Assembly (NCBI GenBank): GCA_014898425.1
Contig: RCSZ01000006.1
Coordinates: 682,001 to 746,000 of the forward strand
Length of the DNA stretch: 64,000 nucleotides
Direction: 5' to 3'
Origin: Botryotinia globosa
Taxonomy: Eukaryota > Ascomycota > Leotiomycetes > Helotiales > Sclerotiniaceae
The position numbers were made by a program, and so were the translations under genes. This document shows positions 23,402-35,700 of this stretch, piece after piece. The notes below the pieces were generated by a model. It did no database searches, was not told the origin of the DNA, and worked only from the letters and a program-made list of their open reading frames with translations. Within the stretch, counting starts at the first letter, position 1. Each line of letters begins with the position of its first letter.

Positions 23402-24656
23402 TTTTGAATTTGAAGAGTGTTGTGTAGGAAGAGGAGACTATGGATGCTGTGGTAGATGATAGGAGTGATATGAATGATGACGATAGTGATGACGATAAGG
23501 ATAAGGAAATGGATATGAATGAACAACAATCAGATGTTGACGTGTGATTGTTTCTTATTTAGACTACTCGTACACAATCAATTGAATTGTTCTTCTCCTC
23601 TTCTTGACTCAAAGTGAAACACAACCTAAGACTCGAGTAGACGAACAATAAAAAGGGAGTTTATAACAATATAATTAACAGAACAGCAGAACAGGTATTT
23701 CCCTTTTCCCTTTTCCCTTTTCCCTTTTCCCTTTTCCCTCATCCCTCATCCCTCATCCCTCATCCCTCGTCCCTCGTCCGGTTCTCGGTCTCTAGCGTCT
23801 TAGTCAATGGGTCTCCACCCCTTTCTTTCTTTCTTTATCAGATCTTTTTTGATCTGATAAAAATAAGTGGATTCTATTTCGTGATAGACATTTACACTAA
23901 TACTGTATACTTTTCCTCCACTCCGGCTCTCTTTCAGTCCACTTCAGCCGGCCGCAACATGCTTTCTCATTCCAGCAGTCGGACATGCAGGAAAATCCAG
24001 ACTCTGCCATGTTATGGTATGTACTTTGTATGCAGGGAAGGTGTGTACGTCTTGGGAATTTCTACGTGGTAACTTTATGCTGATTCTATCAATATTTGGG
24101 ATGAAATCTGGACGGTGAACCGGATGAAGAACGATTGGTATCACTTGGTTATTGTGGCTTTTGATCGCGTGCTCGGGCTTGCAATCGTTTGTTGGGATGA
24201 TCTTGGAAGGATATAATGAGCTATGATGGATGCAAAGGGAAGATGGAGTTATATTGTCAAAGGTTGACGCGAATACTGGTATATGTGGGCTGATCTATGA
24301 TATGAACCTATATTCATTGTTTTGCTTTGATCTGCACATTATTTTTGATTCCAACATCGCCCTCAAACGATTCTCATGCTGTGTAATGGCTCGCTATAAA
24401 ATCTGATATAAGGGTGGTATTGCAAACTACAGTTTGGAGCTTACTCGTTCCTTCAACAAACAAAAATCCGGGGGGTGCAGCAATCTATAATATCACACGG
24501 TAGAAAAGATCAGGATATAAATCTTGGCATTAACATCATGAATAATTCAATATCGAATCTCAAAACTCCTATGGCTCCTGCCAATTTGTTTACACCAGAA
24601 ACACCTAATGCTAATCCAGACATAGACAATCCAGTCTGACCCAATGCAAAATACCC
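23402..24656. other. Intergenic, no gene recognised
   Basis: 1.25 kb between the F-box-like gene start and the MRC1 stop. It holds the 7-bp minisatellite (listed separately) and a hairpin-like AGATCTTTTTTGATCTGATAA segment near 23,850. The short frames at 23881-24144 on both strands look random. Confidence 0.5.
23699..23779. repeat. 7-bp minisatellite CCCTTTT then CCCTCAT
   Basis: About six CCCTTTT units change into about four CCCTCAT and then two CCCTCGT units, strand-asymmetric pyrimidine-rich. It lies about 300 bp upstream of the F-box-like gene start. Confidence 0.9.
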
Positions 24657-27600
24657 TTATTCGAATGTACCTTTTCCAAACAAACCACCAACGACCTTGC
24701 GCCTACTTTCCACTCCCTTGAATTTCTTCTGTTCTCTTCTCTTTTCCTTCTTCTCCATCATAGCTTTCCGTTCACTTTCCCTGACAAAAGAGTTCACTCC
24801 ACTATGCTTGCCTCCTCCCCTCCTGATACCAGATCCTTCGTCTTTACCACCAGCCATCCGCTCTGTTGCTGACATACCGATGCTTACACCAGTGCTTGAT
24901 GTCCCAGATAAAATACTGCTATTTGTCGTAGCTTTTCTCAATAGAGGTACTACCCTGTGACCTGGTTGCGATGAAGGTGCTGCGAATGCTAGACGTTCAT
25001 TGGTGGCAGCAACATTGCTCGAAGATTCACGCTTCAGTTGTATTCTGTCGATGATGGACGTCCCAGTTCTGCGTATGGCGAAAGGATCACGATTCTTTTG
25101 AGTCCCTTGTTCTGGGCCCCCTTCAATTTCCAGATCATCATCTGAATCAGACTCGAGATTTGTTGAAGTAACCATAGCATGAGGATCTTCAATGAGACTT
25201 GACAGTGATTCTCGAACCTCTGATAGATTCGAGGGCTTCTTCCCTGTACGTCGCAAGTGTGGTGGTGGTCGAACATAACCAGTGCTATCAGAATGCTTAC
25301 GTTTTGACGGAGGGCCCATGACTTCTCCAGTCTGGTTCGGTCCAGGTTGCTGAGATTCATCGTTGTGGGTTTGAGATTGTGAGTCAGAAGTGTCTTCTTT
25401 TTCTTGGAAGTCATCCAGAAATCCCATCTCCTCGTCACTTCCTCGATCCTCGATTGCACGAAGGAAAGCCTCTTTTTTGGGGTTCTGTGCAATCTTTCCA
25501 ATCTTTTCGTCTGCAAGTAAAGCTTTACGCAACTTGGCTTCTGCTGCGCGTTTTCGGCGCTGGCGTGCTTCTCCACCATCATCCGAGTCCGAAAGATCAT
25601 AATCGGCACCTCGTTTGCGTCGAAGCATGCCCTTGGAGATATCATTGTAAAGCTTCTCTATTTGCTTCTCGTCACTTGCTCTCTCGCGGTCACTAAAATG
25701 GTTAGCGATAACACATGTGTTTGAATTTCAACAACTTACGCATAGAATTTGGCAAGTTCGCTCTCGTCGATGTCTTTCTTTTCATCATCTATCATTTCTT
25801 TGACAAAAGCATCCTCTTCCCCTCCACTTTCATCGTCGCTGGCGCCACCCAAACCAGCATACTCGTCTTCTGATTCCTCGGCTTGTTCATTGACCATGTT
25901 CTTAGCATTACTCTTTTTCTTATCAAATTCTTCAACAACCTTCGGCTTCCTTTTGGCGGCTTTACGCATGACATCAAAAGCGTCGGCGGTAATTTCAAAC
26001 TCATCATTTTGATTGTTATCCTCTCGGGTAGCATTCAATGATTCATCCTCATCGGACATAGAGACGGCTCGGGTCCTTCTGCGGAGCTTTCCTTTCCTCT
26101 TCACAATAGGCGTTTCTTGAATATTATCACCAATCGTTTGAGTAGATTGTGATCCCATCGTAAATGTGCCTGCGGTCGAAGGTGGATCCATAAATCGAGA
26201 TTTAATGGGTGTGATCATCGAGAATCCTTTATCCTGAGTATTGGGAAATTCGGAGGCTTGGGTTGATAGTGGGTTCTCAACCAAACTGTCGAAATCATGA
26301 ATTTGCGATTGTGAGAATGAGACTTGAATTCCCTGGGTTTCATTGTCTGCTGGTTGTGATGGTGGTATTTGTGTCTGACTATCCATTACCATGTCTTGTG
26401 TTTCTACGTCATTCATGGTGGGAACAAAATCGGGCAGCTCAGGCATAGCTCTTCGGCGAAGGAAATCCAAGGAGTGTTCTTTTACGTCTAAGGTTTGTGA
26501 CTCTGAATTTGATGATTCAAATATATCTTGGCTATCATCCATTGTACCCTGGAATATCTGTGTAAGACCGAGTCCAGCAGGGCCCGTTATGGGTAAGCCA
26601 GGTATGAATGTTTTAGTTGCTGAACGAAGAACTGAAGTTGGGATTACCGGTGAGTCTGTTCGCGGCTGCGACAAAGATAGAGTTCTGGGAGCTTTGGGTG
26701 TCTTTGTGAGAAGATCCTCATCTTCATCGTCATCGGAGATGATGTTCGAGACTCTCGATTTTCTGGACCGCCGATGGACAGGTAGAGTGTCTTCTTCTTC
26801 CTCGGCATCCATGAGGTTAACTTGATCTTCTGGTATAGAAAGATCAATTTCAGATTCTCCATCTTCCTCTGCCTCATTGTCAAATAAGGGATTAGGTACG
26901 GGGTTCTCAATTGCCTCTTCTTCCTCAATTTCCTCATCCCCATCTTCACCACTTTCTTCATTTTCGGAGTCCTCATGCTCGTTGTCTTCTGAGCCGGAAA
27001 CTTCATCCTCTTCCGGTATTTCATTCGTCTCTTGCCAATCCTCATCATCGCTGCTATCATCCAAAGGATCTACTTCACCATTGACTTTACGCTCTCTCTT
27101 AGCTGCTGCCTTTTCCCTTGCCTGGATCTCTTCTCCTTCACGGCGAGCCTTAGCGAGTAAGTCATCAACATCTGCCATTTCCTTTTCTCGTTCCTCGGCA
27201 GTCTGTACAATGATTCCTCGATCTCTAAGGGCCTGGAGTCTCTCCTCTCTTTCTCGGTGTGCTTGTTGCCTTGCCTTTAATTGAAGACTGATTTGTAGAT
27301 CTTGGGCTGTAATCGATGGTTTTTGATTTCTTCTAGAATTTTGCTTTCCAGGCGATCCGAGGTGTGCAAGCATTCGTAAAGCCACCATCGAATGAGGTTC
27401 CTTGGCTTGTTTCTCCGGAATACGTTTAAATATCGCATCTAATTTTGCATTGCGAGCAGATTTTTTGGGTTTCACAATCTCGAGATCACTATCCGAATCA
27501 AGCTCCAAGTCACCAGTAATGACTTTCGCTGGCCTTATCTGAATTGGTCGCTGCTTGAAGACAGGCTTCTTCTCAGATAAAGCTTCGGTCAGCTCTGTGT

Positions 27601-28828
27601 CGACAGCTTTTCCTTTGCCCTTGTCTCTCCTGGAAGGTGGTGACGATTTTAGAGCTTCCTCAAGAGTAGGCAAGTCCTCTTCGTCTACCACGTCCATAGC
27701 TATGCTTGTAACCAGAGAAGGACCGGCGGCCTCTCGTTTATCGTTTGCGTCCAAATCATCTGGTGGAGATGTGGGCGGTGTTTCTCGCATCTCAATGTCT
27801 GATTGTGGTGCGGGCGAAGGACTTGAACTTGCGGGTCTAGCAGGATCAGAAGAAACAGTATTAGTCTCCTCAGTTTGTCTGTAGCCAAATTTGGCAAATA
27901 AGCTCTGTTTGGTGATCTTCTTCTTATTCGTAGCTTTGTGAGCCAATTGCATGTTCCTCGACAATCGCTGAGTCTCTCTGTGCATCTCCTCGATAGCTCT
28001 CTTGCTCGCTTTCCGGGTGGGACGATTCTGCTGTGTAAGTCGTTGTCCTCCTTCATCCTCGCTGTCAAGTTGATCGTCATCTTCGATCAATGCGGCCAGT
28101 CGTTTCCTTTCTTCAGCTTTCGCAGCCTTCTTCTTTCTATCTTCCGCTTCTTTCACATGCCGTTCTTGGCGTTTCCTGGCAACCAAGTCCTGGAAAGTTT
28201 TATTTGATTTCGATATCGAGTCCATTTGAAGGTCATCTGGATCGAAAGCATCGGCCTGTGGCGTGGCCGATCTGCCAGCACTAGGTGTGACGAAAAGTCC
28301 AGGAGAAGCAGATTCTTGTCGAGGGATTGATTTGACGGGTGTCTGGCGAGGTGAACTTCCCATCTTACGTCTTCGCAGAACCACTGGTATATCACTTTCA
28401 TCGGCATGACTTTCATCATCTGCGACCTTCGGTGACTCTGGCCTTGGTTTGTTCTTCATGAGTCTCCTGACCCTCTCTCTCGGATTATTCGCCACGAGCT
28501 GATCGTCGTCTGATCCGTCCAATGCAGCTTGCATACGCGCAGCCATTCGACCCCTTGGCCTTGCTATTTCTTCTTCATCTGAAGATGACTGGCTCTCGAC
28601 ATCGATTGAAGCTTTCGTCCCGCCCAGTACCGTTGACTGAGAGTTTGTATTGAAGATATCCGACTTTGGTTTTCGTGAGGCTATTCTTTTCCTTGCATTT
28701 CCAGAGACGCTCTCTTCATCAGAGTCACTAAGTCCTGCAGCCGCCAAAACAGCTCTGATCTTTGATTTGGGTGTCAACTCCATTGGAGATGTAGACGCTC
28801 CAGGCGAAGATTCTCGGGATGAAGCCAT
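24657..28828 (-). CDS. MRC1: DNA replication checkpoint mediator Mrc1 (claspin homologue)
   Basis: Two exons, complement(24657..25692, 25740..28828), 1374 aa. The protein travels with the fork and relays replication stress from the ATR-type kinase to the Rad53/Cds1 kinase. The N-terminus has LTPKSKIRAVLAAAGLSDSD, typical of fungal Mrc1. SQ/TQ sites are abundant (notably about 770-920). The conserved Mrc1 domain at about 460-590 contains LDAIFKRIPEKQAKEPHSMV and LGSPGKQNSRRNQKPSITAQ, followed by a coiled coil. A long acidic block follows. Splicing over the 47-bp intron joins ELAKFYA to DRERASDEKQIEKLY, the characteristic tail before LRRKRGADYDLSD. The MOT1 gene is divergent, and an MluI cell-cycle box lies about 180 nt upstream. 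Confidence 0.94.
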
Positions 28829-29407
28829 TGTAATTAATTATAATATATTTATGACTGAGAAAAATTAACACAATCGTATGTAAAGTTGAGCGTAATCATA
28901 AAATAAGAATCATCAAGTCATTGTTTGTAGTTGTATAATAGTAAATCGTAAGTGCAAGTAGAAGAAGTGTTTAAGGGTTGGAGAGTTTTGTGCTTCAATT
29001 TAGAAACGCGTTCCAAAAAGACGTGTACGCGACAAGCAAGCATAAAGTTTAAGTGCGCGTGGAGATGTGGCTGAAAAACTACGACCCACCTTGATAACCG
29101 CACCTGCCCCACTTATGATATCCGACTTGTCACTTCTATTTCCGATCATATCAGTTCCTCATGACCATGAGATGTCGAAGATATCGTGAACTGTCTCCAG
29201 TTTATATATATATATCGAGACATTTTTCCCTTTTGTCTTGTTTCGACAAAGATTTGTGTTTAACATCTGCCACATATACGCGGTAGTTGTACTTCCAGAT
29301 GAAGTACTGAAAGAGAATCAACATAAAGGCATCACGAAGCCATCAATTTCCCCTCACTGCAAGTCTGCATCCCATATGTCTAATTTGATATTGTCCTACA
29401 AGAAAAT
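28829..29407. promoter_or_regulatory. Divergent promoter, MRC1 and MOT1
   Basis: A 579-bp spacer between outward-facing genes. It contains ACGCGT (listed separately), further CGCG-core sequences (TACGCGA near 29,026; ATACGCGG near 29,276) and TATATATATATAT at about 29,202-29,214. Confidence 0.6.
29006..29011. promoter_or_regulatory. MCB (MluI cell-cycle box) ACGCGT upstream of MRC1
   Basis: Exact ACGCGT, the binding core of MBF, which drives G1/S genes in fungi. It lies about 180 nt before the MRC1 ATG. Budding-yeast MRC1 is a G1/S gene, so the site is sensibly placed. Function here is inferred. Confidence 0.5.
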
Positions 29408-30906
29408 ATGACAACCACATATCTTCAGCGGTTGAAAGCTAGATCTCAAAACAATGTGGCCGCGCTGAGATATTCTCCTTTAGCGGAGATATCAGGTGCC
29501 TTTGGTGATCTAGGAACTTTATTACCACTGATGATTGCTCTTGCGATTAATAATTCAATATCTCTCTCAACGACTCTATTTTTTTCGGGCATATGGAATA
29601 TATTGACCGGTGTCGCTTTTGGTATACCTCTACCAGTACAGCCTATGAAGGTAATTTCTCTTGTAACTAGCCACAATCCTAGCTAACCATTCTCTAGGCT
29701 ATTGCTGCTGTAGCCATCTCAAGGAACTTTTCGATTGAAGAAACTATTTCTGCTGGTTATACTGTAGCCGGCGTGGTTTTGATCTTAAGCGCTACAGGAC
29801 TTCTTCGATGGTTCACACGTATGATACCTACACCCGTCGTTAAAGGTAGGTCTTTTTGCCGAAGCAATTTCTAAATCAATAAAGTTTCTGTATTAAGTAT
29901 GTTTCCAGGTATTCAAGTGGGAGCCGGCTTGTCTCTGATATTATCCGCTGGCTCAAGTCTTCTTCAACCTTTGGGTTGGACGACTCCAAATGCTGCCGAC
30001 AACTTAATATGGGCACTTTTCGCCTTCATCGCTCTGCTAATCACGCAGAGGCTTCCAAAGCTACCATATGCTTTAGCTATATTTGTTCTTGGACTTGTGT
30101 TGTCATTGTATATCACGGGCTTTAGTTACCTACCTTCACTTAGATTATGGCACCCTCAAATTTATGTTCCGTCCGCGACTTCATTCAAAGTCGGGGCGCT
30201 CGACGCTGGTCTAGGACAAATCCCCCTTACAACCTTGAACTCCATTATTGCTGTCAATTTTTTGGCATCTGATCTCTTGCCAAACATTCCAGCCCCAGGC
30301 GTTACTTCGATTGGTGTCAGTGTCGCACTAATGAATCTAATTGGTGGCTGGTTTGGTTCTATGCCTGTTTGCCATGGTTCAGGAGGACTCGCTGCTCAGT
30401 ATAGGTTCGGAGCGAGAAGTGGTGCAAGTATAATCGTCCTTGGTGCCTTTAAGATGATCTTGGGATTGTTTTTCGGTGAGACGCTTGTGGGCTTATTGAG
30501 ACAATATCCAAAGAGTTTGCTTGGAATCATGGTCGTAGCAGCTGGTCTAGAATTGGCAAAGGTGGGAGAAAGTCTTAATTACGGAGCTCGAGACCTGTGG
30601 GAGATATCGGAATCGAGTGTTGGATCAGATTCTGCCCAACCACAAACGATAAAACGCCATAGACAACTTTCAGACGAGGAAAGAAAGGAGAGATGGACAG
30701 TAATGTTCATGACCGTTGGGTTTCTGCTCGCATTCAAGAACGACGGGGTTGGGTTCTTAGCTGGTATAATGTGTCATGGTTTCAATCAATCTTCTAGGTT
30801 TTGGAATGGTTGGGAAGGGTGGAGAACGAGATACAGGGAGAGAAAGACTAGGAGTGCTGCGAATAGTCGGGGAGGTGAAGAAGAACAGTTGCTCTCCAGT
30901 GCTTAA
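29408..30906 (+). CDS. MOT1-family molybdate transporter
   Basis: Three exons: 29408-29650, 29698-29845, 29909-30906; 462 aa. The MOT1 family takes up molybdate with high affinity for molybdenum-cofactor enzymes such as nitrate reductase, and is distantly related to sulfate transporters. Family signatures are SPLAEISGAFGDLGTLLPL at the N-terminus, FGIPLPVQPMKAIAAVAISR across junction 1, TPVVKGIQVGAGLSLILSAG across junction 2, and FGSMPVCHGSGGLAAQYRFG in the second half. About ten hydrophobic spans are visible. The C-terminus is Arg/Ser-rich and hydrophilic. Location (plasma membrane or internal) cannot be read from sequence. Introns are 47 and 63 bp. Confidence 0.92.
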
Positions 30907-31111
30907 GCATGAGACGGGGCTCAAATTCAATGATATTCACGAGCATATGAATGAATGAAAATGCGTTGGTGCAAAACTGTATTTATAATTTGACGGCGCT
31001 ACCTCCAAAAATTTTGATCACTAGTAATCTTCATTCAGTACTTCAATGGTATTTTCAGGAGATCTCTGATAATCTTATAATATACAGCTCAATGTGATTT
31101 ATACATCAAAA

Positions 31112-32197
31112 TTACCATGAATAGTACTGTCTTTGGGCAGTCACAGGTCTATTTGGTAATTGAACCCAGACCTTCTTGTTCTTTAGCTTCTCCTCTCGTT
31201 CTTCATGCAATCTAATACGAGTTTTCTCTTCCTTCAACACGAGCGAAATACCTAAAATATGTTAGCCCTGACGATACATCTACAAATGATACTCAACTTA
31301 CTCGTTGTCCTGTTCTTCATAATGTTAACATTTCCTCTCGCTCTGAAATCATAACTTCGAGTCCAATCTCCCTTTCCACACCAAGCTTCATCAACATATA
31401 ATGTAGTTGGATCCTCCACTTTGACCCTCTTTCCATCCTTTGTGACGATATATCGCGTCTTGAAATTTTCAGTAGATTTTCTTTCAACCTTTCCTAATCC
31501 CATGCCCCTCTTCAAGATGGCTTCGTTCCTCGCATGCTCAAGATGTTCTTTGACATCCTTGGCAACCTTCTTCTTCGAGAATCTCATCTGAATGATTGCA
31601 TCTTCCACCGTCTTACCCGCAATTTGCTTGGCCAAAGGAACCAATTTCTTCACTGAAGTTTTGAAATCATGACTCTTGGACAATAACACCCTTTCCGTTC
31701 TCTTCAATGTTTGATCCTTCGTCAAACGTCCTCGTTTTTTGACATCCTGTATGACCATCTTCCTTTTCCATCGAAGTGTAGCATTGGGGTTTGGATCGAG
31801 CGCTCTGGCCATTATTTCAGGGTTTCTGGGTATGACTTTGTTTTCCTCGTCTCCTTTACCTCTTGAATCCTCATCTTCAAAGATGGACGATTTTGCGAGA
31901 TCTCCCCGCTCGGCCTGTTGTCGTTGCGCATCAGATTTCTTCTTGAGGTATTCTTCTGTCAAAGGATTCTTAGGGGCTTTATCCGGCGAGAACATCCTCA
32001 TTGCACTGTCGAGACGCTTTGAGAAATTGTCCCATAGTGATCTTCGTTGATTGGTATATAATGGTACGAGGAAGGCGATGGGTGGATGAGATTTTGTAAG
32101 AGATGCAGCTGCGAGTTAATCAGCATTGATCATATATAGACATAGGTCTATACTTACCAGACCTTAGCAGGCGCCGCGAAGGAAGATTCAAACTCAT
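31112..32197 (-). CDS. Mitochondrial large-subunit ribosomal protein uL22m
   Basis: Three exons, complement(31112..31251, 31302..32108, 32158..32197), 328 aa. A structural protein of the mitochondrial large ribosomal subunit, lining the exit tunnel. The N-terminus MSLNLPSRRLLRSAASLTKS is basic and Ser-rich without acidic residues, a typical mitochondrial presequence. The L22 core lies in exon 2: KKLVPLAKQIAGKTVEDAII, QMRFSKKKVAKDVKEHLEHA, then YVDEAWCGKGDWTRSYDFRA. Exon 3 gives a conserved fungal tail ending RPVTAQRQYYSW. All junctions (AG/GTAAGT type, introns 50 and 49 bp) close in frame. The gene is divergent from PRP24. Confidence 0.92.
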
Positions 32198-32722
32198 TAT
32201 GTGGACTGGATGGTGTTGCTTCTCAATGGCTCGGCCATCATCAAAATAATTGAAGTTCTTAGTTCGCCAAATTTATGTGGCTGCTTTAAGAAACACCCTA
32301 CAGTCAAGATTCAATATTATTATCTTGTGTTGAAGCTTATATGAGCTATCTCGGTCAAAAACTTTCCAAATTTCAATTAATTTATCGGTAGACCTTCCAA
32401 ATGATTTGCAATTTTATCAATTTAATTACATGAATTTTCTACGATTTATTCGGAACGTTGAATGCAAACGGCGATCTCTTGTCCCGCTGTCGTATTCCGA
32501 AATTATTAAGCGGCGGCAAAGGTCCGGTGGTATTAAAATGTTCGAGATGGGTCGTATTTCGCATCATCAATGCCTACTTTTGTTCTCAATACACAACACC
32601 TATTTATTGATCACCTTCCAACAACAAAATCTCAAGAAGATTCTCGAAATGCTTCTTGGGCTTCCTCCCGATATCGATACGAGATTTCCAAAGTGAAGTA
32701 GTTGGAGAAAACTTTGTTTACA
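32198..32722. promoter_or_regulatory. Divergent promoter, uL22m and PRP24
   Basis: A 525-bp spacer with no gene of its own. A 96-aa frame at 32406-32696 runs into the PRP24 leader and is not supported. No recognised site. Confidence 0.45.
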
Positions 32723-35700
32723 ATGGAACAATCACCTGTTGGTGAAGAGGAGTGGTTAGCACTCGTAGATGAGGCTAGCAGAAACGCAAGAGATCTGGAG
32801 CAGCGCATCAAAGTTGTCGAATTATACGATCGCGCAATAAGCGCAGAACCTTGGAGCAACCCACTCTGGTTAGCAAGATGCGACTGGGTCTTGTCATTAT
32901 ACACAGATTGTCGGGATCCAGATGCAGGATGGCCAGAAGATGAGCGACTCGTCGGACAGGAACTATTCTCGTTACAAACAGCGCAGGATCTTTGGCAGGA
33001 AGGCGCCGCAGCTACGCAATTTCGCTTGAACGACAGCCATGAGCTATGGAATAGGTGGATAACTATTGAATTGGAATTGCTTGCAAAGTCTCCTACTCGT
33101 GAACAAGTAGAGCGCGTCCGCAAAATATTCTTCGATCGCCTACAAATACCGCATGCTAAGTGGGACGAGACTTCTCAGATGTTCTCGACTTTTCTCACGA
33201 AGTATGACGAGCCCTCTTATGAATCCACGATGGTGCAAGTTACACAGATGGGTAGCAATGCAAGATATTTGTATGAGCAACGTGAACAGCACGAGCTCAA
33301 GCTTCAGCAAGCTGTTACGGCTGGTGATAAAGAACACATAGCATCTGTGATGAAGGAGTACCTGGAATGGGAGACTTTTCAAACAGTGACAAAGCCCAAG
33401 AAAGGTTTACCACAAAGCCCCCAAATTCTCGCAATTGCCCTCTACGAGCGCGCATTAGCTTCCACAGTTTTGGGACGGGATCCTGGAACTTGGGAAGATT
33501 ACATTGCTTTCGTTCAACAGAGCTACGTTGTAAATCCAGATGCGCAGTTAGGCAGTCCCCTTTACATTGTTCAGCGAGCTACCGCACATTGCCCTTGGTC
33601 TGGAAGTTTATGGGCGCGCTACATCCTTCTTGCTGAAACTCAAAACTTGGATTTTTCTTCGATTGAAGATATAAAGCATGCCGCAACGAGTACTGGCGTA
33701 CTGGATCGTGACGGAACAATGGACGAAGTGATTGAGGTCTACACGGCTTGGTGTGGCTATCTCAGGCGTAACACGATCGATAAGCCTTTAGAAGACGAAG
33801 CTTTTGATGTGGCCGATGCCGGTCTGCCTGGTTCACTCGAGGCCGTTCAGGACTGGGGTCGAAGGCTCCACAAAAGAGAATACACGGATCCTTTGTTCAA
33901 AATCGAAAGGATAATGATTCAGTACCTGACTCAGAAAGGATCGATTGAGGAAGCTCGTGAGTTTTGGAAAAGACTTGTGAATACTCATCAGAAAAGTTAC
34001 ATTTTTTGGCAACAGTATTACTCATGGGAAATGACAGTCCGATATCTTAATAAATCATCTAACTTACCCTCTATGGTCTTGTCTCGAGCTTTACGTACTA
34101 AAGATCTAGACTGGCCGGAAGCAATCATGGAACTTTACATTTCACATTGCAATAATTACGAAGATGCACATACTTTATTAGGGACAAAGGATCTAGTCCG
34201 CAGGCAATTTCAACTAGTTACCAAGCGCAGGGAAAAGTTAGCTATTGAGCAAGCAGAATTATATGCTCAGCAACAGCAACAAATTGTTAGCCCGGAAGCG
34301 ACGGATGAGGATTCTCCTGGAAATTCGAAGAGGAAGCGTGAGCCGACCTCAGAAGACACCACTGATGGTAATACCCAAAAGAAGATAAAGAATGAGCAAT
34401 CGACAGCTGATGCAGAGGCTTTACGACAGCAGCATTTGACAAGGGATCGCGAGAATACTACCGTAATAGTCACCAATTTACCTCCCGAGGTCACTCAAAC
34501 CAAAGTAAGACAGTACTTCAAAGAGTATGGCCACATCAATAGCTTGACGCTCAAGACCGAAGCGGACAAGCTTTCCTCTACCTGTTTGATCGAATTCCGT
34601 TCCAATGATGACGTACAATCGGCTTTCCTCCGTGATGGAAAATTCTTTGGTGAGAATCAAATCAAAGTAGAGTCTGGTACTGGCTTGACTCTTTATGTCA
34701 CTAATTATCCACCTACTGCTGATGAGAATTATATGCACACTCTTTTCAAGGATTGTGGTGAAATATTCAGTATCCGATGGCCAAGTCTCAAATTTAACAC
34801 ACATCGTCGATTTTGCTACATTACCTTCCGTAAAGCTGAAGCTGCTTCGGCAGCCACCCAGCTCGATGGAAAGTTGCTCGAGAACAAATTCAAACTCGTA
34901 GCAAAATATTCTGACCCAGCTGCAAAAAAGCAACGAGAGGGTGCCACCGCAGAAGGTCGAGAGTTGCACATAACTAGTCTCGATTCAAGCTTGAAAGAGG
35001 ATGATTTGAAGGAGGTGTTTGGAAAGTATGGCAAGGTTGAATCTGTCAGAATCTTGAGAACATTCAAAGGGGAGAGCAAGGGTGCGGGATTCATTGTCTT
35101 TGAGAAAAAGGACGAAGCTACTGCTGCACTTGAATTGGATAAAACCAAATTGAAATCCTCTATTCTTCATGTCGAATTGACGCAAGCGAGAAACTACAAA
35201 CCTATCGCAACTAGTAAAGAAAAGGGGACTTCAGCATCTCCAGCTCCAGACGTTGATGGAGATACTATGATGTCACCTGCTTCTACTACAGACAATCCTC
35301 ACATGAATCAACATGCTTTACATCAACCATCAGAAGCTGGCAATCGAACGATTACCTTGCTCAATGTCCCTGATACGGTGAATGATGCAAGAATCCGTGC
35401 AATTGCAGAGCCATTTGGAAATATCATCAAAGTTGTACTTCGTCCAGACCATCAAGGTGCAATTGTCGAGTTCGAGGATGTCAATTCTGCAGGTAAAGCA
35501 TCTCTCGGTCTTGAAAATCACGAGATAGCACCAGGTCGCAGATTGAGAACAGGAGGAATGAAAGATCTTTTCGCGCAGTCGAGTGAGGTTAAAAGTGATC
35601 GCATTGTGATTGGACAAAATGGAAAGAAGGAAAAGGAGAGAGCAAGTACGAGTACAGGAATAGGAGCAGGGACAAGCACGAGTAATTTTATGCAACCCAG

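Noticed and set aside
23699..23779. CCCT-rich repeat considered as interstitial telomere sequence
   Set aside because: The unit is CCCTTTT/CCCTCAT (7 bp), not CCCTAA.
26391..27884. Long plus-strand frames (up to 144 codons, Ser-rich) opposite MRC1
   Set aside because: Mirror frames of acidic Glu/Asp/Ser codons in the real gene; no domain.
32702..32722. Seven extra codons before PRP24
   Set aside because: The frame begins at TTG; the ATG at 32723 has a good context.
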